Below are positions 1 to 5,509 of a DNA stretch of 10,679 nt, piece by piece. Made by a program: the position numbers and the translations under genes. Each line of letters begins with the position of its first letter. Positions within the stretch are counted from its first letter, which is position 1. The notes under the pieces are model-generated. The model had not been told where the DNA came from. It saw only the letters and a program-made list of their open reading frames with translations, and searched no databases. The stretch is from assembly GCA_028691625.1 (NCBI GenBank), contig JAQUYZ010000024.1, positions 1-10,679 on the forward strand. Direction: 5' to 3'. Source of the DNA: Eubacteriales bacterium. Lineage in GTDB: Bacteria > Bacillota > Clostridia > Peptostreptococcales > Anaerovoracaceae.

Positions 1-209
1 TTTTCTTTAATGACATCTTCAGGAGAGCCGATGATCACATCCGATCTGTTGCCTCGCGGCGTATCAATGAAATCAAACATGCTTTTTCCTATTTTTGAAC
101 CTCGGCCAACTGCACCGACGATTTCAACGCCCTTCTTCTTGAGAAGCATATCGGCCATGCCGCCTCCCATTGCCCCGAGACCCCAAATAATTACCTTTAC
201 GTTTTCCAT
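1..209 (-). CDS. ord: 2,4-diaminopentanoate dehydrogenase-like protein, N-terminal part (runs off the left edge)
   Basis: Only the first 69 codons are in the window. The product starts MENVKVIIWGLGAMG and carries the dinucleotide-binding glycine motif G-L-G-A-M-G at residues 10-15, after a short hydrophobic beta strand, so it is a Rossmann-fold NAD(P)-dependent enzyme. The W-G-L-G-A-M-G-G-G start, the K-K-K-G-V-E-I-V-G stretch (about residues 24-32) and the following G-R-G-S-K-I-G segment resemble, from memory, the clostridial 2,4-diaminopentanoate dehydrogenase of the oxidative ornithine pathway. That enzyme deaminates 2,4-diaminopentanoate to 2-amino-4-oxopentanoate in the cytoplasm. The start at 209 is supported by GAGGAG at 218-223, 8 nt upstream. 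A sigma-54 promoter and a RocR-like activator gene lie directly upstream, which fits an ornithine or arginine catabolic operon running leftward. The Rossmann assignment is firm. The exact substrate is inferred from the N-terminus and context; a dihydrodipicolinate-reductase-type enzyme is the main alternative. Confidence 0.7.
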   Translation of the reverse strand, partial: MENVKVIIWGLGAMGGGMADMLLKKKGVEIVGAVGRGSKIGKSMFDFIDTPRGNRSDVIIGSPEDVIKE

Positions 210-278
210 TTCTTTTTCTCCTCTTCCTTATTATTGATTAAATAAATGAAAATCAGATCATTTTATGCCGCTTGTACT

Positions 279-309
279 TAGTATGAAACAGCATGGCTAT
301 ATCATACTA
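279..309 (-). other. Strong stem-loop at the 5' end of the ord leader
   Basis: The arms TAGTATGA and TCATACTA (8 bp, perfect) enclose an inner helix AGC/GCT with a CAT triloop. Only one T-T mismatch separates the two helices, so nearly the whole 31 nt folds. Its first base coincides with the +1 expected from the sigma-54 promoter at 320-335. No T-run follows in the direction of transcription, so it is not an intrinsic terminator. It could be a 5' mRNA-stabilising hairpin, or the DNA dyad could be an operator. Confidence 0.55.
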
Positions 310-319
310 TATACGTGAA

Positions 320-335
320 AGCAATTCGCATGCCA
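320..335 (-). promoter_or_regulatory. Sigma-54 (-24/-12) promoter for ord
   Basis: Read on the minus strand this is TGGCAT-GCGAA-TTGCT, which matches the TGGCAC-N5-TTGCW consensus at all but one position. The invariant GG (334-333) and GC (322-321) have the required spacing. Predicted +1 is near 309, about 100 nt before the ord start codon. A gene for a sigma-54 activator and a pair of inverted repeats lie upstream, as such a promoter requires. Confidence 0.85.
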
Positions 336-407
336 AAAAGAAGGCCTCTGGAATTGATAAGGTGTTTTCATTTAATTTCGTTATTTTATCCTGCCTCTTT
401 GAAAAGA

Positions 408-446
408 CGCAAAATAAAGACAGGCAACATTCCGTTTCCTGTCTTT
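408..446 (-). terminator. Intrinsic terminator of the sigma-54 activator gene
   Basis: The arms 416-424 and 438-446 (AAAGACAGG / CCTGTCTTT) form a perfect 9-bp stem around a 13-nt loop. In the minus direction the stem is followed by a T-rich stretch (TTTATTTT). It lies about 70 nt after the activator's stop codon and before the sigma-54 promoter of ord, so it would insulate ord from read-through. Confidence 0.6.
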
Positions 447-470
447 CCGGTTTCTGATTATTCCGATATA

Positions 471-486
471 TGCCAATATATTTGCA
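471..486. promoter_or_regulatory. Inverted repeat, probable activator-binding site (UAS 1) for ord
   Basis: TGCCAA-TATA-TTTGCA: 6-bp arms with one mismatch around a 4-nt spacer, the same layout as the perfect palindrome at 1993-2008. The centre lies about 170 bp upstream of the predicted ord +1, a usual distance for enhancer sites of sigma-54 activators. Binding by the adjacent regulator is inferred. Confidence 0.55.
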
Positions 487-493
487 TGCGAAA

Positions 494-509
494 CGCAAAA
501 TTATTTGCA
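494..509. promoter_or_regulatory. Inverted repeat, probable activator-binding site (UAS 2) for ord
   Basis: CGCAAA-ATTA-TTTGCA: one mismatch in 6-bp arms, 4-nt spacer, the same motif as 471-486 and 1993-2008. Its centre is 23 bp from that of UAS 1, roughly two helical turns, so two regulator dimers could sit on the same face of the DNA. The site ends 6 bp before the stop codon of the activator gene. An overlapping TTTGC-N9-GCAAA dyad (481-499) links the two sites. Confidence 0.55.
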
Positions 510-515
510 CCTCTG

Positions 516-1901
516 CTACAATTGATACTTTTTTATTTTATGCTGCAGTGTCTGTCTCTTGATTTTCAAATACCCTGCCGCTTTGGAAATGTTGCCGCTG
601 TATCTGGCCAATGCCAATGCAATCATTTCCTTTTCCAGCTTTTCCAGATACCAGTCCATCCCGACCTGACTGAGGTCATAGACCTCCTTGATGATGCCCT
701 TATCCTCGTTGTTGATCAATATGTGCTTATCCGTGAGAACCTGTTCGTCATCGGCCATTGAGATGGCGGCCATGATAATGTTTTCCAACTCACGGACATT
801 GCCCGGATAGTCATAATGGAGGAGTTTTTCCTTCGCTCCCTCGGAAAGGGAACGAATCCGTTTTCCGGATCGCCTATTATGCTTCTCGACAAATTTGCTT
901 GTGAGCAAAAGAATATCATCTTTCTTTTCCCTCAGCGGCGGCAGATCAATGCTGATGATATTCAGCCTGTAGTACAGATCTTTTCTGAGCTTTCCACTTT
1001 GTATGAGATTTTCAGGTCTTTCGTTGATGGTAGCGATGATCCTTACATCGATCGGTATATCCTCTGTGCCGCCTACTCTTCGCAGATAGTCCTCCTGCAG
1101 CACTCTCAGCAGTTTTCCCTGCAGCTCGTACGGCATCGCACTGATCTCATCCAGCAGCAGCGTCCCTCCGTCCGCCTGTTCAAACAATCCTTCGCGATCA
1201 ATTGCGCCGGTAAAGCCTCCTTTGGCGGTACCGAAGAGAATTCCCTCCAGCAGGCTCTCCGGTAAAGCGGCGCAGTTTTGTGCCAGAAAGGGTTTGTCTT
1301 TTCTGTCACTGTCAAAATGGATACTCTGTGCAATAAGCTCCTTTCCTGTTCCGGTTTCACCGTAGATCAGTACTGAGGCGGAGCTTCGTGCGGCTTTTCT
1401 CGATGTTTCAATGGTTTCCAGGAACCTCTTATTCTGACCAACGAGATTATTGAAGCTGTATTTTCTGATCCGATGCGCTTTTGTTTTTTCCGGTTCCAGC
1501 TTTTCCTTATGCAGATCGAGTATGGTATTTGACATCCGTCTGATATCGGTCACGTCCTTTGACACTTCAATCGCTGCGATGACAGTTTCGTTGTAAATAA
1601 CGGGTATGGTGCTGTTAATCGCGTTGATTACCTTGCCATCCCGGTTTAAATAGGTCTGCTGTTTGTTCAGCGTGATCTTTTTATGGTGGAGTGCCTGCAG
1701 CAGTGTGCTCTCCTCTTCGCTCATATTCTTGAATACTTCCATGAAAGGACGCCTTAAAACACCTTTTCTCTGCATCTTTTCCAGACGGGCCATCGCATCA
1801 TTGTAGATGATCGTATTCCCTTCACTATCCAGAACATGGACTCCCTCATCGACTACCTGTAAGACTTTTTGCATGATATACTCGTACTCTCTTACTTTCA
1901 T
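516..1901 (-). CDS. RocR-like sigma-54-dependent transcriptional activator (PAS, AAA+, Fis HTH)
   Basis: A 461-residue enhancer-binding protein that would use ATP to remodel sigma-54 RNA polymerase. An N-terminal PAS-type sensor (about residues 5-120) is followed by a linker and an AAA+ domain (about 150-380). The latter shows Walker A GETGTGKE (181-188), Walker B GGTLLLDE (245-252), the arginine-finger segment RKDLYYRL (306-313) and sensor II YPGNVRELEN (365-374). A C-terminal Fis-type helix-turn-helix lies at about 426-459. The segment around LEGILFGTAKGGFTGA resembles Bacillus RocR, the arginine/ornithine catabolism activator. The sigma-54 contact loop reads GGFTGA (228-233) instead of the usual GAFTGA. 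I chose the start at 1901 because GGAGGGAG lies just upstream; an in-frame ATG at 1964 would add 21 residues without such a site and would lie over the predicted +1. The likely target is ord, through the repeats at 471-509. The effector (ornithine, arginine or other) cannot be read from the sequence. Confidence 0.92.
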   Translation of the reverse strand: MKVREYEYIMQKVLQVVDEGVHVLDSEGNTIIYNDAMARLEKMQRKGVLRRPFMEVFKNMSEEESTLLQALHHKKITLNKQQTYLNRDGKVINAINSTIPVIYNETVIAAIEVSKDVTDIRRMSNTILDLHKEKLEPEKTKAHRIRKYSFNNLVGQNKRFLETIETSRKAARSSASVLIYGETGTGKELIAQSIHFDSDRKDKPFLAQNCAALPESLLEGILFGTAKGGFTGAIDREGLFEQADGGTLLLDEISAMPYELQGKLLRVLQEDYLRRVGGTEDIPIDVRIIATINERPENLIQSGKLRKDLYYRLNIISIDLPPLREKKDDILLLTSKFVEKHNRRSGKRIRSLSEGAKEKLLHYDYPGNVRELENIIMAAISMADDEQVLTDKHILINNEDKGIIKEVYDLSQVGMDWYLEKLEKEMIALALARYSGNISKAAGYLKIKRQTLQHKIKKYQL

Positions 1902-1968
1902 AGGTACTCCCTCCCATTCTAATTCCGCTGCCACTGTTCGATTGCAGCGCCCGGGTTGCCACATTCAA

Positions 1969-1997
1969 AGCATAGCACAGATTTCCGGCAGGTGCAA
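1969..1997 (-). promoter_or_regulatory. Sigma-A-type promoter of the sigma-54 activator gene
   Basis: Minus strand: -35 TTGCAC (1997-1992), 17-nt spacer, -10 TATGCT (1974-1969) preceded by TGC, an extended -10. Predicted +1 is near 1962, about 60 nt before the start codon at 1901. The -35 box shares bases with the palindrome at 1993-2008. Confidence 0.6.
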
Positions 1998-2008
1998 ATA
2001 TTTTTGCA
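1993..2008. promoter_or_regulatory. Perfect inverted repeat, probable autoregulatory operator
   Basis: TGCAAA-TATT-TTTGCA, perfect 6-bp arms with a 4-nt spacer, the same motif as the two sites upstream of ord (471-486 and 494-509). It overlaps the -35 box of the activator promoter, so binding there would block the activator's own transcription. It also lies about 62 bp upstream of the predicted +1 of the divergent ArsR-type gene. Identity of the binding protein is inferred from the recurrence of the motif around one regulator gene. Confidence 0.6.
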
Positions 2009-2027
2009 TTATTGTCGACTTTCGATA

Positions 2028-2056
2028 TTGACGGAGGCATCAGGAATCGGTATAAT
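2028..2056 (+). promoter_or_regulatory. Sigma-A-type promoter of the ArsR-type gene
   Basis: TTGACG (2028-2033), 17-nt spacer, TATAAT (2051-2056): a near-consensus promoter. Predicted +1 is near 2063, giving a leader of about 67 nt before the start codon at 2130. Confidence 0.8.
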
Positions 2057-2129
2057 ATTAAAGTGCATTGTAAATAGACGATGTCACAGTTGACAACAGC
2101 TCAGACACAGAATGAAAAGGAGACGTACG

Positions 2130-2447
2130 ATGAGACTTAGAAAAGAAGCCGATGATCTACAGGAAGAGGAAATATTACTGATTGCAAAAGTATCCGATGC
2201 CCTCGCCCATCCGGCCAGAATCAAAATTTACCGGTATATCATGCAGTGCAACAGGAACAGAACTTCTGTCTGCAATAAAGACGTGGTTGCCGCTTTCAAT
2301 TATTCACAGGCTACGATTTCCCAGCATATTAAAAAGCTTGTAGAGGCTGAGCTGATCCAGGTAAAGAAGGACGATAAGTTCTCCATGTATTTTGCGAATA
2401 TCGGCATACTAGGGAAATATCTCAATGCGACGAAGAAGTTTGAATAA
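2130..2447 (+). CDS. ArsR-type winged-helix transcriptional regulator
   Basis: A 105-residue protein. The segment ALAHPARIKIYRYI (about 24-37) matches the first helix of ArsR-type winged helices, and FNYSQATISQHIKKLVEAELI (56-76) is the recognition helix-turn-helix region. A wing follows at about 77-88. The classical metal site ELCVCDL of ArsR/SmtB is absent. Cysteines occur at 40 and 48 only, so a metal sensor of the standard type is not supported; a redox or other ligand response is possible. The start at 2130 is chosen because AAGGAG (2117-2122) lies 7 nt upstream; an ATG at 2112 in the same frame has no such site. It is divergent from the sigma-54 activator and shares its control region, so it may act on the same pathway, but its target is unknown. 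Confidence 0.85.
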   Translation: MRLRKEADDLQEEEILLIAKVSDALAHPARIKIYRYIMQCNRNRTSVCNKDVVAAFNYSQATISQHIKKLVEAELIQVKKDDKFSMYFANIGILGKYLNATKKFE

Positions 2448-2482
2448 TATGGGACTGCGGAACAAGCCGGAAACTCAGCTTC

Positions 2483-2965
2483 TCAGAATCTGAGCCGGCC
2501 CTCTCTGTCAACCAGCCTCTCGTACCTGTGCTTCTGCTCTTCCCTGGAAAAGCCGAAGCCATACTGGCAGAAATCTATGACATCGGCATCCTTTACGATT
2601 TCTTCGATGGGGGTGCCGATTTCTGATTTTCTGCTGTGATTATTGATCGCCGCCGCCATGATGTCAATCTCTTCTTCTGAAAAGAGTCCGGTGGTTCTGA
2701 GAAACTCCCTGCCGGGCAGATAGCCCGCTTCTGCATGGCCTTCCTGCTTTCCGCTAATAATCCGTCCGTAGTCATGTACGGCACAGGCACAGGACGCCAG
2801 CTCCGGATCGACTCCCCGCGCCTGTGCCATCAGGTACCCCAGCCTTGCGCAGCTTGCCATATGAACCCGCTCCCAATCAATCGGCTTGTCTCGCATTGAC
2901 ACCAGCCCTTCATATTTCTCAATTTCTCTCAGAAGTTGGCTTTGCAGCCTCAGTAACCGTTTCAT
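2483..2965 (-). CDS. HD-domain metal-dependent phosphohydrolase-like protein
   Basis: A 160-residue protein with the HD-superfamily signature: H35 (V-H-M-A), the paired H64-D65 in A-V-H-D-Y-G-R, H77, an N-N-H (108-110) and a late K-D-A-D (125-128). Such proteins bind one or two metal ions and hydrolyse phosphate esters, often nucleotides; the substrate here is not evident. No signal or membrane segment is visible, so it should be cytoplasmic. Its start ATG overlaps the stop of the upstream hydrolase gene by 4 nt (ATGA), and an AGGAGGT ribosome site lies inside the end of that gene, so the two are translated as a coupled pair. It ends 35 nt from the convergent ArsR-type gene, with no clear terminator between them. 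Confidence 0.85.
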   Translation of the reverse strand: MKRLLRLQSQLLREIEKYEGLVSMRDKPIDWERVHMASCARLGYLMAQARGVDPELASCACAVHDYGRIISGKQEGHAEAGYLPGREFLRTTGLFSEEEIDIMAAAINNHSRKSEIGTPIEEIVKDADVIDFCQYGFGFSREEQKHRYERLVDREGRLRF

Positions 2966-3615
2966 AAATTTACCTCCTTGATCCGATCCAGAAATTCCGT
3001 TGTAATCTGCTCTGCTTGAAAGAAAGACGCTTCATTATAATTTGTGCAATACGGATCGGCAAATCCGTGCTTTCCTTTCAAAATATGCACCTCTGTCCGT
3101 TCTTTTTTACTCAATTCTTTCTGCAGCATATAGGGATCAAAGGATTTTTCTTCTTCCGGAAACAGCAGCAGTACCGGACAGCTTGGAACCAACTGGGTAT
3201 AGTCCCGTATCCTTGAGCCATAGCAGCCAACTACACCGCTCAATTTATTGTAACTGCCGCAGTAAGGAAAAACACCGCTGCATTTTGCCGGGTCTCCGCT
3301 GCACAGCCATGCAATCGTGGCGCCAACGCTGAAACCCAGCAAAAAGATTTGCCGGTACGCTTTTTCCTCTTGACGCAGCAGAAAGGCGATCTTTTTCACA
3401 GAAGCTTCCAAACCCACAAAATTCATGAAATACCGATAGGCTTCTTCCTCCCGGGTATAGTCAAATGCAGGTTTGCCGACAAGCAGGTCAGGACAAATGA
3501 CATCATAACCCGATTCGTCCAGGCGTTGGCAAACACCTGTGATATGGTCATTGATTCCATAGATTTCGTGCAGCACAACAATCAGCACATCCGAATCGTT
3601 TCGATATTCCAGCAT
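2962..3615 (-). CDS. Dienelactone hydrolase-like alpha/beta hydrolase
   Basis: A 217-residue alpha/beta hydrolase. The nucleophile elbow is G-F-S-V-G at 94-98 with Ser96. The catalytic histidine is likely His183 in G-K-H-G-F-A-D-P, and the acid probably falls near Asp160 after the F-P-E-E-E segment. The L-H-E-I-Y-G-I-N-D motif (15-23) matches the conserved glutamate region of dienelactone hydrolases, but that family normally uses cysteine, so this is a serine variant. No signal peptide is seen. It likely cleaves a small ester or lactone in the cytoplasm; the substrate is unknown. GGAG lies about 8 nt before the ATG. It is first of a two-gene unit with the HD protein and is driven by the extended -10 promoter at 3693-3701. 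Confidence 0.82.
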   Translation of the reverse strand: MLEYRNDSDVLIVVLHEIYGINDHITGVCQRLDESGYDVICPDLLVGKPAFDYTREEEAYRYFMNFVGLEASVKKIAFLLRQEEKAYRQIFLLGFSVGATIAWLCSGDPAKCSGVFPYCGSYNKLSGVVGCYGSRIRDYTQLVPSCPVLLLFPEEEKSFDPYMLQKELSKKERTEVHILKGKHGFADPYCTNYNEASFFQAEQITTEFLDRIKEVNL

Positions 3616-3692
3616 TTTTGATCTCCGATTTTCTTCTATGCCGTCCCGTTTGGAGCAGCGGTTTCTTTGGCAACGATTCCTTCAATAATGGG

Positions 3693-3701
3693 ATTATACC
3701 A
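3693..3701 (-). promoter_or_regulatory. Extended -10 promoter for the hydrolase/HD gene pair
   Basis: Minus strand TGG-TATAAT, a perfect -10 with the TGn extension. No good -35 is visible at 16-18 nt (AAGCAA at best), which is common for extended -10 promoters. Predicted +1 is near 3686, about 70 nt before the hydrolase start. Confidence 0.55.
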
Positions 3702-3771
3702 TTTTTTTTACCCAATTGCTTGTGCCGGCATTCATTTTGTTTTCTGTTTCAGCTTTTCCCTGTCAAAAGAA

Positions 3772-3800
3772 TTGGAGATCTGACTGATTCGTGGTAAAAT
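3772..3800 (+). promoter_or_regulatory. Promoter for the diguanylate cyclase gene
   Basis: TTGGAG (3772-3777), 17-nt spacer, TAAAAT (3795-3800) preceded by TGG (extended -10). Predicted +1 is near 3807. A small GCAGG/CCTGC hairpin (3829-3845) falls in the ~50-nt leader just ahead of the ribosome site. Confidence 0.55.
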
Positions 3801-3858
3801 GTACGCGTAATCAAATCAATGAATGCAGGCAGGAAAGAATCCTGCGGGAAAGGTTGAA

Positions 3859-4950
3859 ATGGATAGATACATTTTCATCACTATTATCGTGATACTTGCT
3901 ATACTATTGATACACTCACACCGTAAAAATTCAATTGATAAAAATGAAAAAAACCGGCTGATCAATATAAGAGACGCCTCCTTAAAGATCGCCGGCAAGG
4001 TCGTAAACGCTCAAAATTCGGCAGACATATATCCGTATATTCTGGAAACCTGCCTGAAGCTTATCCCGAAAGCGAAATTCGGCAGCATCCTGCTCTTGAA
4101 TTCAGACGGCCTGCTGGCTCCAAAAGCCTCTATCGGATTCAGTCCCGAAATCAGTAAACTCAGGCTCAAGCCTGAGGAGCTTTTCCTGTATCTCGCTACC
4201 AAAGGGAAGATGGATCAGACGGTTATCATGAACCGGATCGAGGAGCTTGTAAAAAAAGAAGCCTCCCTGGCTTCGGGGTATCCGGACATTGTCATACGGT
4301 CCGAGGTGGCCTCACCCCTTCACATCAACGGAGAGCTTGTCGGCGTGTTATGTGTAGACGGAGATCAAAACGACATATTTGTGGAACAGGATATTTATAC
4401 TCTGGAGTATATGTCCATCCAAATCAGTATCGTGATCAATCATCAAAAACTATATAATGAGCTCCTTTCTCTGACTCAGTATGACCGCATATCGCAAATG
4501 CTGAACAGAGAAAACTTTGTGCGGGAGGCTGAAAAGCTGCTGAGCGACCCGTCCAAGGATGCGCCGAATCTGCATTTTGTGCTGATAGATCTGGATGACC
4601 TGAAATCCGCAAACGATAAGTACGGCCATCAATTCGGCGATGAGATCGTAGCGGGCTTCTCTGAAATTTTACGCAGACATCTTGGCAGAAATGATCTTTG
4701 CGGACGATATGGCGGAGATGAATTTGCCGCCATCATCCAGGGGGATACTCTGTATTTGAATCACATGCTGGAAGAAGCACGAGCAGAATTGATGGAGCTG
4801 AAAGGCAAGTTCACCAGTGATTTTATCCCCTCCTTCAGTTACGGAAACGCTACCTTCGTGGAAGGCAGCTGCAATATCGAATCACTTTACACGCTTGCCG
4901 ACAGCAGAATGACTCAAATGAAAAAAAATCGAAAGGCAGCAAAAATATAA
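3859..4950 (+). CDS. Membrane-anchored GAF-GGDEF diguanylate cyclase
   Basis: A 363-residue protein with one N-terminal membrane segment (about residues 3-19), a basic/polar linker, a GAF-type sensor domain (about 40-195) and a C-terminal GGDEF domain (about 205-360). The active-site loop R-Y-G-G-D-E-F (283-289) and the metal/substrate region D-L-D-D-L-K-S-A-N-D-K-Y-G-H (244-257) are intact, so it should make cyclic di-GMP from two GTP at the inner membrane face. The product-inhibition I-site, RxxD ahead of the loop, reads G-R-N-D (276-279), so the key arginine is displaced and feedback inhibition may be lost. The start at 3859 is chosen because GAAAGG lies 5 nt upstream and the membrane helix then begins at once; an ATG at 3823 has no ribosome site. 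The GAF ligand is unknown. It is a single-gene unit divergent from the hydrolase pair. Confidence 0.9.
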   Translation: MDRYIFITIIVILAILLIHSHRKNSIDKNEKNRLINIRDASLKIAGKVVNAQNSADIYPYILETCLKLIPKAKFGSILLLNSDGLLAPKASIGFSPEISKLRLKPEELFLYLATKGKMDQTVIMNRIEELVKKEASLASGYPDIVIRSEVASPLHINGELVGVLCVDGDQNDIFVEQDIYTLEYMSIQISIVINHQKLYNELLSLTQYDRISQMLNRENFVREAEKLLSDPSKDAPNLHFVLIDLDDLKSANDKYGHQFGDEIVAGFSEILRRHLGRNDLCGRYGGDEFAAIIQGDTLYLNHMLEEARAELMELKGKFTSDFIPSFSYGNATFVEGSCNIESLYTLADSRMTQMKKNRKAAKI

Positions 4951-4963
4951 CTGCTCAAAAATT

Positions 4964-5003
4964 AAGACCCTGGCAGCTCCTGATGCACTGTCAGAGTCTT
5001 TTT
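4964..5003. terminator. Bidirectional intrinsic terminator between converging genes
   Basis: Arms 4964-4976 and 4988-5000 pair over 13 positions with one mismatch and one G-U, around an 11-nt loop. On the plus strand the stem ends in a T-run (TTTTT, 4999-5003), terminating the cyclase gene. On the minus strand it is followed by AATTTTT, serving the rlmH end of the wal-type operon. Confidence 0.85.
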
Positions 5004-5020
5004 CCATGTCGAAAATGCTG

Positions 5021-5500
5021 TCATTTATGGTAGGTTTCGTTTCTCATGATCTTGAAGCTCCTGTAAATCTGCTCCAGCAGAATTACACGCATCATCTGGT
5101 GGGGGAAGGTCATCTTTGAAAAGGATAGCCTGAAATTCGCCCTTGCCAGCACTTCATCCGAAAGTCCAAGAGATCCGCCGATGAGAAACGCCAGATCGCT
5201 TTTCCCTGAAATCCCCAAAGATGCAACTTTCTCCGACAAGGCCTCCGAGGTCAGCTCATTGCCCTGAATCTCCAGGGCAATGACGTATGCCTCTTTCTTT
5301 ATCTGTCTCAGAATGCTCTTTCCTTCCGCCTCTTTTACCGCGAGTTCATCCGCTGCTGAGGCGTTCTCGGGAGCTTTCTCTTCTTTCAGTTCGTTTATTG
5401 ACAATGTACAATATTTGCTCAGACGTTTGCTGTATTCCTGCACGGCCTCCGTCCAGTATTTTTCTTTCAGCTTTCCGATACATATGACTGTGATATTCAT
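5021..5500 (-). CDS. rlmH: 23S rRNA (pseudouridine1915-N3)-methyltransferase RlmH
   Basis: A 159-residue protein, the usual RlmH length. It starts MNITVICIGKLKEKYW, has the S-adenosylmethionine knot region F-L-I-G-G-S-L-G-L (105-113), and ends with R-V-I-L-L-E-Q-I-Y-R (138-147) and the conserved C-terminal Y-H-K (157-159). RlmH is a SPOUT-class enzyme that methylates pseudouridine 1915 in helix 69 of 23S rRNA on the assembled ribosome, using SAM. It begins 9 nt after the htrA stop, with GGGAG in the gap, so it is the last gene of the operon. The order htrA-rlmH at the end of the walRK/yyc cluster is known from Bacillus and relatives. Confidence 0.96.
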   Translation of the reverse strand: MNITVICIGKLKEKYWTEAVQEYSKRLSKYCTLSINELKEEKAPENASAADELAVKEAEGKSILRQIKKEAYVIALEIQGNELTSEALSEKVASLGISGKSDLAFLIGGSLGLSDEVLARANFRLSFSKMTFPHQMMRVILLEQIYRSFKIMRNETYHK

Positions 5501-5509
5501 GCTTCTCCC

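Noticed and set aside
816..1265. Long open frames on the plus strand opposite the activator gene, and similar frames opposite htrA, yycJ and yycH
   Set aside because: They are antisense shadows of well-supported genes, lack ribosome sites and have no recognisable protein features.
1947..1961. Sigma-54-like GG/GC spacing in front of the activator gene
   Set aside because: Only the invariant dinucleotides match; the flanking TTGC part reads GCGC. The sigma-A-type promoter at 1969-1997 is much better.
1902..1964. N-terminal extension of the sigma-54 activator from an ATG at 1964
   Set aside because: No ribosome site precedes it, it would begin at the predicted +1, and the ATG at 1901 has a strong GGAGGGAG and matches the start of the PAS region.
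2112..2129. Earlier in-frame ATG for the ArsR-type gene
   Set aside because: It lies upstream of the AAGGAG site that serves the ATG at 2130, and the extra six residues are only basic.
2466..2499. Hairpin GCCGG...CTCAG / CTGAG-CCGGC between the converging ArsR-type and HD genes
   Set aside because: The stem carries a 3-nt bulge and no T-run follows on either strand; it also extends into the HD coding end. I do not call it a terminator.
3829..3845. Small hairpin in the cyclase leader as part of a c-di-GMP riboswitch
   Set aside because: The leader is only about 50 nt and shows none of the conserved GEMM-type core; it is too short for a riboswitch.
3823..3858. Earlier in-frame ATG for the diguanylate cyclase
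   Set aside because: No ribosome site, very close to the predicted +1, and it would put a 12-residue polar stretch before the membrane helix.
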